DNA from: Chloroflexota bacterium
Lineage (GTDB): Bacteria > Chloroflexota > Chloroflexia > Thermomicrobiales > UBA6265
NCBI GenBank assembly: GCA_023424355.1
Contig: JAFAEA010000097.1
Span: 1 to 10,515, forward strand
Length of the DNA: 10,515 bases
Direction of reading: 5' to 3'
Shown: positions 6,817-10,515 of the stretch, piece by piece
Numbering within the stretch: the stretch's first letter is position 1
Layout of the letters: each line of letters starts with the position of its first letter
The notes under the pieces: generated by a model
Seen by the model: only the letters and a program-made list of their open reading frames with translations
What the model was told of the DNA's origin: nothing
The model's database searches: none
Program-made: the position numbers and the translations under genes

Positions 6817-6862
6817 CGATTCTTGCCCGGATTTCAGCCAGACATTCGGAAACATGGCAGCA

Positions 6863-8119
6863 CTAATTCTGACTTCCGGAAACCATCCGCAACACGTCTG
6901 CCAGCAGTGTTTCCGACGTGCTTCTCGCCACTCCTGGGGGCACATCCGATGAGCTGACTGCTACCACCGGCAAGCCGGACGAAGCGAGACTCCGTACGAG
7001 CGGATCCTGCACGTGTCTCTCGAGCACCACCAGTGCCCCAAGCCGACGATCCCGCAGGATCTGACTCACCAGGCTGGATTCCAGTGATTCACCGACTGGA
7101 ATCAGAAGCAGCGGGAGCTCTGCGTTCTCGAACTTCGGACGCAAACTCTCGATGAGTCGGAGAGAATCGGAATCATCCAGTCGCACTGCAATCGCCACGA
7201 TGGGCAGCTGGAGTCCCAATAGCACACGGGCATTGCCATTAGGTGCGTACCCTACTTCTTCGACGATCGATTCAATGCGTTTGCGCAGCGCCTCGCTCAC
7301 ATAGCCGCTGTTATTCACCACACGCGAAACCGTTGCGTATGAGACTCCGGCGAGTGCCGCGATCGACTTCAATGTCGGTGTCACGCGGGATCCGGATGCG
7401 GTGAAATGATGGCCATCCGTGAGCAAGAGTCTGGCGGCGGCGTTGTCCTCATCGTGTACGGCAAGCAAGGCATCACGCAGGGCGCGTTTGGTGGCAGGTT
7501 CCAACGACGATCTCACCACGATCGGGCCGCGTGGGATCTCTCGCGATCGAGAAACGACGCGGAGACGGGCGTAGTCCATCGCACGCTCGGCATCTGGCGG
7601 ATTGAGATAACTCTCGTGCACCGCTCCAGCGGCGACCGAGCCATCGATCACGGCTTCCACAACTGCCCGGTGCGAATCGAGGATGGAGGTCTGCACATTG
7701 TCCGGATCGATATTCGCTTCTCGCAACATCGCTCGCGGCATCACGTAGCCGCTGGTGGATTGACCATCGACCAGACCAATCTGCCGATTCCGCAGCTCTT
7801 CCAGAGAAATAATGTTGGAATCCGTGCGGGTCACGAACACACTGCGATACGTGGTGGTGGGCACATTGATACCGCGCTGCATCAGCATCGGTTCGATGCT
7901 GCCGTCCTTCTGGGCCTCCTCTGAGGCGCGCAATCCCAGCGAAGCTGCATCTGCCCTGCCCGCACGCAAGGCATCGATGGTATGGGCATAACTCGAGAAC
8001 CGCACGATCGAAACCGGAATTTTCATTTTCGACTGCAGAAATGCAGCCAGCGGTTGGTACTTGGCCAGCTCATCGTCTTCGGCCTTGCCGAGCGTTGGAG
8101 CCAGGGCAAACGTGAACAT
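6863..8119 (-). CDS. PhnD-like phosphonate-binding domain fused to a LacI-type HTH: putative phosphonate-responsive regulator
   Basis: Three parts are visible in 418 residues. Residues 1-240 are a PhnD-type (phosphate/phosphite/phosphonate) binding domain: FTFALAPTL, YQPLAAFLQSKMKIPVSIV, SYAHTIDALRAGRADAASLG, TYRSVFVTR and STSGYVMPRAML (121-132). Tyr44, Tyr91, Ser121-Thr122-Ser123, His150 and Glu169 fall where PhnD proteins contact the ligand, judged from memory of the family. Residues 248-303 are a full LacI HTH plus hinge helix (TLKSIAALAGVSYATVSRVVNN, GYVSEALRKRIESIVEEVGYAPN). Residues 304-418 match only the first lobe of a LacI effector domain, ending just after LPVVAVSS. There is no signal peptide or lipobox, so the protein should stay in the cytoplasm. 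It is divergent from phnGHI, which suggests it senses a phosphonate or related oxyanion and controls C-P lyase. ATG 8119 is the only usual start in the frame; AGGAG lies 13 bases upstream, too far for strong initiation. Confidence 0.88.
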   Translation of the reverse strand: MFTFALAPTLGKAEDDELAKYQPLAAFLQSKMKIPVSIVRFSSYAHTIDALRAGRADAASLGLRASEEAQKDGSIEPMLMQRGINVPTTTYRSVFVTRTDSNIISLEELRNRQIGLVDGQSTSGYVMPRAMLREANIDPDNVQTSILDSHRAVVEAVIDGSVAAGAVHESYLNPPDAERAMDYARLRVVSRSREIPRGPIVVRSSLEPATKRALRDALLAVHDEDNAAARLLLTDGHHFTASGSRVTPTLKSIAALAGVSYATVSRVVNNSGYVSEALRKRIESIVEEVGYAPNGNARVLLGLQLPIVAIAVRLDDSDSLRLIESLRPKFENAELPLLLIPVGESLESSLVSQILRDRRLGALVVLERHVQDPLVRSLASSGLPVVAVSSSDVPPGVARSTSETLLADVLRMVSGSQN

Positions 8120-8188
8120 CGGGTATTTGGCGCTCCTGCGGTCGAATCGGTTTCTCTCCTGATCATAGTACGCCGCAGTTGGCGCGCA

Positions 8189-8217
8189 CCAAATTGCACC
8201 TAAATGGGGCCAAATTG
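8189..8217 (-). repeat. Three phased direct repeats (CAAATTG-like) upstream of the fused regulator
   Basis: CCAAATTG at 8189-8196 and again at 8210-8217 are identical and 21 bp apart; a degenerate copy, CTAAATGG (8200-8207), lies between them. Spacing of 10-11 bp puts all three on one face of the helix, as in Pho-box-type tandem sites. They overlap or follow the likely regulator promoter. Confidence 0.4.
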
Positions 8218-8273
8218 TGACATGAACATTAAACCTGTAAAGCTTTACATGTCCTTAATCTCTGCTCAATATT
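8213..8273. promoter_or_regulatory. Putative divergent promoters for the regulator and phnG, sharing a palindrome
   Basis: Each arm of the palindrome at 8236-8249 contains TTTACA, five of six matches to TTGACA. On the plus strand TTTACA (8244-8249) is followed 18 bases later by CAATAT (8268-8273). On the minus strand TTTACA (8236-8241) is followed 16 bases later by CACAAT (8214-8219). The -10 elements are imperfect, so this assignment is tentative. Confidence 0.35.
8233..8252. promoter_or_regulatory. Candidate LacI-type operator in the regulator/phnG divergent region
   Basis: TGTAAAGCTTTACA (8236-8249) is a perfect 14-bp palindrome. It extends to a 20-bp palindrome, ACCTGTAAAGCTTTACATGT, with a single mismatched pair. 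Even symmetry, the TG...CA ends and a central GC dinucleotide are typical of LacI/GalR-family operators. It sits between the fused regulator and its likely target operon and overlaps the candidate -35 elements of both. Confidence 0.6.
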
Positions 8274-8301
8274 TGGCTCGTAATGTTGCTCCTGTGAGAG
8301 A

Positions 8302-8318
8302 GCCGTGAACTTCACGGC
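8302..8318. promoter_or_regulatory. Second palindrome upstream of phnG
   Basis: GCCGTGAACTTCACGGC is perfectly symmetric around one central base (arms 8302-8309 and 8311-8318). It lies 70 bases before the phnG start and could be a second DNA-binding site or, in RNA, a 7-bp hairpin in the phnG leader. No T-run follows, so it is not a terminator. Confidence 0.45.
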
Positions 8319-8387
8319 GCCGCTATTCGACCGGACGACAGGAACTCTCCCCCATTGATCCGGCCAACACCTGGAGTAGCCCGCAGT

Positions 8388-8801
8388 ATGGATCGCACAG
8401 AACGATGCGAACTCTTGGCGCAATTGCACGATTCGCAACTCCGCCAGCTTGTGGATGAGTTGGGCGATGTGGAGACCACCATCGTCACCGAACCGACCGT
8501 TGGAATGCTGATGATGCGCGTTCGGGAGGATGCCCTCGGCGACACCTTCCACCTCGGCGAGGTGCTGGTTACCGAGTGCCTCGTACGCGTTGCCGATCAG
8601 GAAGGCTGGGCAATGTTGATGGGCAGTCGCTCAGATGGCGCCCGCCTCGCAGCCACCATCGATGCTGCGATCGCGGCGTTTCCGGAACGGGAAGCATCAC
8701 TGGAAACTTCCCTGGCCGACTTTTCGGCAACTCTTCAGGCTGCCCAGGCGGCACACCACGCCCGGCTCGCGCCGACTCGTGTCCGTTTTGAGACCCAATA
8801 G
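8388..8801 (+). CDS. phnG: C-P lyase core subunit PhnG
   Basis: PhnG is part of the PhnGHIJ core complex that, with ATP, couples phosphonates to ribose-5'-triphosphate and prepares C-P bond cleavage. The protein has 137 residues, close to the usual 150. It carries the family stretch VGMLMMRVREDALGDTFHLGEVLVTECLVRV (38-68), in which the hallmark (F/H)LGEVLVTEC is clear, followed by WAMLMGSRSDGARLAATIDA (74-93), corresponding to the usual G...LGRD...A..A...DA. ATG 8388 gives the typical N terminus (MDRTERCELLAQL), with GGAG at 8373-8376 eleven bases upstream. An in-frame TTG at 8355 would add 11 untypical residues. It is first in the phn operon, divergent from the fused regulator. Confidence 0.95.
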   Translation: MDRTERCELLAQLHDSQLRQLVDELGDVETTIVTEPTVGMLMMRVREDALGDTFHLGEVLVTECLVRVADQEGWAMLMGSRSDGARLAATIDAAIAAFPEREASLETSLADFSATLQAAQAAHHARLAPTRVRFETQ

Positions 8802-8811
8802 GAGCCCGGCA

Positions 8812-9465
8812 ATGACACAAACATCTCAACAAATGGGATCCTCGCTGGCACCGACCTCGGAGATGACACACGATGCCGTGCGTGCCAGTCAGCACATATA
8901 CCGACGCTTGCTCGATGCCATGAGCCATCCGGGTAAGACGTGGCAGATCATCCGGCACCCGTATCTGGAGAACGAAGCACCCATCAAAGCGGAGTGGATG
9001 GCGTCCGTCGTGACGACCCTGGTCGATCACGAAGTCTCTCTGCACGTCATCGATTCGCCAGCGTTCGATGGTCTCGAGGACGTGATTGGACGTCGCACCC
9101 GCGTGCAGCGTGCCGGGATCGATGCCGCAGATTTCGTGGTAGCTGATGTCAACAGCTTCGATGATTCCCAAATCGCGGCAATTAAGATCGGCGATCTCGA
9201 TTATCCAAACGATGGCGCCACGTTGTTGATCCAGGTCGAATCGCTCGATGCTACCGATGGTCCTTCACTGGAACTATCCGGACCCGGCATCAGGGATTCG
9301 CGCCAGGTCCCGTTCGGACAACTCACCACCGGATTCATAGCAGCCCGCAATCAGGCAACCGCCGATTACCCGCTGGGTATCGATGTAATTGTCGTGGATC
9401 AGGCCGGCAAGATCATGGCGTTCCCGCGCACAACGGTGATTTCCGTGAAGGATGGAGGGCAGTAA
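8812..9465 (+). CDS. phnH: C-P lyase core subunit PhnH
   Basis: PhnH is a C-P lyase core-complex protein with a PLP-transferase-like fold but no cofactor. The 217-residue product shows the family blocks IYRRLLDAMSHPGKTWQI (29-46), TTLVDHEVSLHV (68-79), AADFVVAD (105-112), LELSGPGIRD (153-162) and YPLGIDVIVVDQAGKIMAFPRTT (186-208). SGPGI, PLGID and the closing PRTT are diagnostic. GGAG at 8801-8804 overlaps the last base of the phnG stop and lies seven bases before ATG 8812, so the two genes are closely coupled. The frame stays open upstream to 8635, inside phnG, but without family similarity. The N-terminal 15 or so residues are Ser/Gln-rich and probably flexible. Confidence 0.95.
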   Translation: MTQTSQQMGSSLAPTSEMTHDAVRASQHIYRRLLDAMSHPGKTWQIIRHPYLENEAPIKAEWMASVVTTLVDHEVSLHVIDSPAFDGLEDVIGRRTRVQRAGIDAADFVVADVNSFDDSQIAAIKIGDLDYPNDGATLLIQVESLDATDGPSLELSGPGIRDSRQVPFGQLTTGFIAARNQATADYPLGIDVIVVDQAGKIMAFPRTTVISVKDGGQ

Positions 9466-10515
9466 TGGGGTACACATCCGTAAAGGGCGGTGCCGATGCG
9501 ATTGCGGCAGCCGAGCGGCTGATTCAGTACATCGAGATGGATGACGATGAGCTTCGGCTGGAAGTTCGTCAGATCCGCAACCAGTTGCGGGCGGCGGTTG
9601 ATCAGGTGATGGGCGAAGGTGGGCTTTACTCGCCGGATCTGGCAGCGTTGGCGCTCAAGCAGGCCGAAGGCGATATGGCTGAGGCCAGCTTCATGGTGCG
9701 CGCGTATCGCTCCACGCTTCCGCGCATCGGCACGTCACTGCCGGTGGAGGGCGCCGAGATGAGCGTCGAGCGACGCATCAGCTCCACCTTCCGCGATGTT
9801 CCGGGTGGTCAATTGCTTGGTCGCACCCGGGATTACACCCAGCGTTTGCTGAATATTGAGAATCCGGATGGCGAACCGGTGCTGGCGCATGAGCCGCAGG
9901 AAGCCGATGCGGATGCCCTGGCCGATTGGGATCCAACTCCGCAGAAGGTGAGCACCACCATGCGGGCGATGAAGATGATTCCCGCTCTGGATGCCGAGGC
10001 AGATGCTCCTGAGCCGGACGATATCACTCGCGATTCCATGCGCTTCCCAGTGAGCCGATCGGCATGGCTGCAATCGTTGGCGCGATCCGAGACGGGTGCG
10101 CTGGTCGCCCTCGCCTACTCCTCGTTGCGAGGCTACGGCGCGAGTGATCACGGCACCATCGCGGAGCTTCGTGTGGGAAATTTGCCGGTAAGGTACACCC
10201 ATCCGGTCACCGGCGAACCGGTCACCATCGGTCATGTCCGCACCACCGAATGCCAAATGACCGGCTCCCAGAAGCGCAAAAAGAAGAAGGGCGAGCAAGC
10301 CAGCAACGAGAGCAACTATGGCCTCAGCTACGGGATGGTGTTTGGCCAGAACGAGCGCAAGGCGATCTCGATGTCGATCCTCGACAGCACCCTGATGGCC
10401 GCGGCAAAGATGCAATCCGGAAGCAATCCAGCGCCGGCAAACGATCAGGAAATGGTGCTGTACAGCTCGGATGGCATTGAGAGCTTCGGCTTTGTTGAGC
10501 ACCTCAAACTGCCGC
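9465..10515 (+). CDS. phnI: C-P lyase core subunit PhnI (3' end outside window)
   Basis: PhnI acts as the nucleosidase of C-P lyase: with PhnG, PhnH and PhnL it displaces adenine from ATP to attach phosphonate to the ribose C1. The visible 350 codons cover nearly the whole family length. Diagnostic stretches are YTSVKGGADAI at the N terminus, LAALALKQAEGDMAEASFMVRAYRSTLPR (65-93), the block with ERRIS...D.PGGQLLG.T.DYT.RLL, DDITRDS, LALAYSSLRGYG-type and GFVEHLKLP at the end. In the E. coli protein the matching end is followed by only about 15-20 residues. The start ATG overlaps the phnH stop (TAATG) and has GGAGGG at 9454-9459. A lysine-rich stretch (KRKKKKGEQ, starting near residue 271) replaces a Pro-rich loop found in the E. 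coli protein. phnJ would be expected next. Confidence 0.95.
   Translation, partial: MGYTSVKGGADAIAAAERLIQYIEMDDDELRLEVRQIRNQLRAAVDQVMGEGGLYSPDLAALALKQAEGDMAEASFMVRAYRSTLPRIGTSLPVEGAEMSVERRISSTFRDVPGGQLLGRTRDYTQRLLNIENPDGEPVLAHEPQEADADALADWDPTPQKVSTTMRAMKMIPALDAEADAPEPDDITRDSMRFPVSRSAWLQSLARSETGALVALAYSSLRGYGASDHGTIAELRVGNLPVRYTHPVTGEPVTIGHVRTTECQMTGSQKRKKKKGEQASNESNYGLSYGMVFGQNERKAISMSILDSTLMAAAKMQSGSNPAPANDQEMVLYSSDGIESFGFVEHLKLP

Noticed and set aside
8355..8387. TTG start for phnG
   Set aside because: The added residues are not typical of PhnG, and the ATG at 8388 gives the usual N terminus.
8635..8811. Upstream extension of phnH inside phnG
   Set aside because: The extra residues have no PhnH similarity, and ATG 8812 has a well-spaced GGAG.
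9735..10502. Minus-strand open frame of 255 codons
   Set aside because: It is antisense to phnI, whose plus-strand translation matches the family along its whole length.

Overview
The window reads as chromosomal DNA of a free-living bacterium of moderately high GC. Full-length RNase J, strong GGAGG ribosome binding sites and the mix of gene families fit Chloroflexota (Thermomicrobia-like) or a neighbouring phylum, but this placement is an impression from gene content and not a phylogenetic result. There are no RNA genes, insertion sequences, CRISPR arrays or phage genes.

Layout. (1) 1-1541, plus strand: the 3' part of an FGGY sugar kinase (gluconokinase-like), translationally coupled through ATGA to a PIG-L/LmbE zinc deacetylase. 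(2) 1612-1971, plus: an HxlR-family regulator with its own promoter and a strong terminator, which it probably shares with the convergent gene that follows. (3) 2053-4233, minus: ribonuclease J with a complete catalytic core and an unusual N-terminal extension of about 170 residues rich in Gln, Asn and Arg. A structured 263-nt leader region lies upstream, followed by two small membrane proteins on the same strand (4497-4796 and 4875-5417). (4) 5645-6484, plus: a DoxX/DoxD-like membrane protein ending in a strong hairpin terminator. (5) 6565-6783, minus: a 72-residue excisionase-type HTH protein. (6) 6863-8119, minus: a 418-residue fusion of a signal-less PhnD-type phosphonate-binding domain, an internal LacI-type HTH and about half of a LacI effector domain. 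(7) 8388-10515, plus: phnG, phnH and phnI of carbon-phosphorus lyase, with phnI running off the window end.

The most interesting part is 6863-10515. The fused protein keeps the ligand-contact residues expected of a phosphonate-binding protein but has no export signal, and it is divergent from a C-P lyase operon. The simplest reading is a one-component cytoplasmic sensor that measures phosphonate (or a related oxyanion) and controls phnGHI. The 268-bp divergent region holds a perfect 14-bp palindrome of LacI-operator type (TGTAAAGCTTTACA), a second 17-bp palindrome nearer phnG, and three phased CAAATTG-like direct repeats nearer the regulator. The second point of interest is the low-complexity RNA-binding-like tail on RNase J. 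Domain calls rest on motifs recognised by eye; regulation and ligand are inference.
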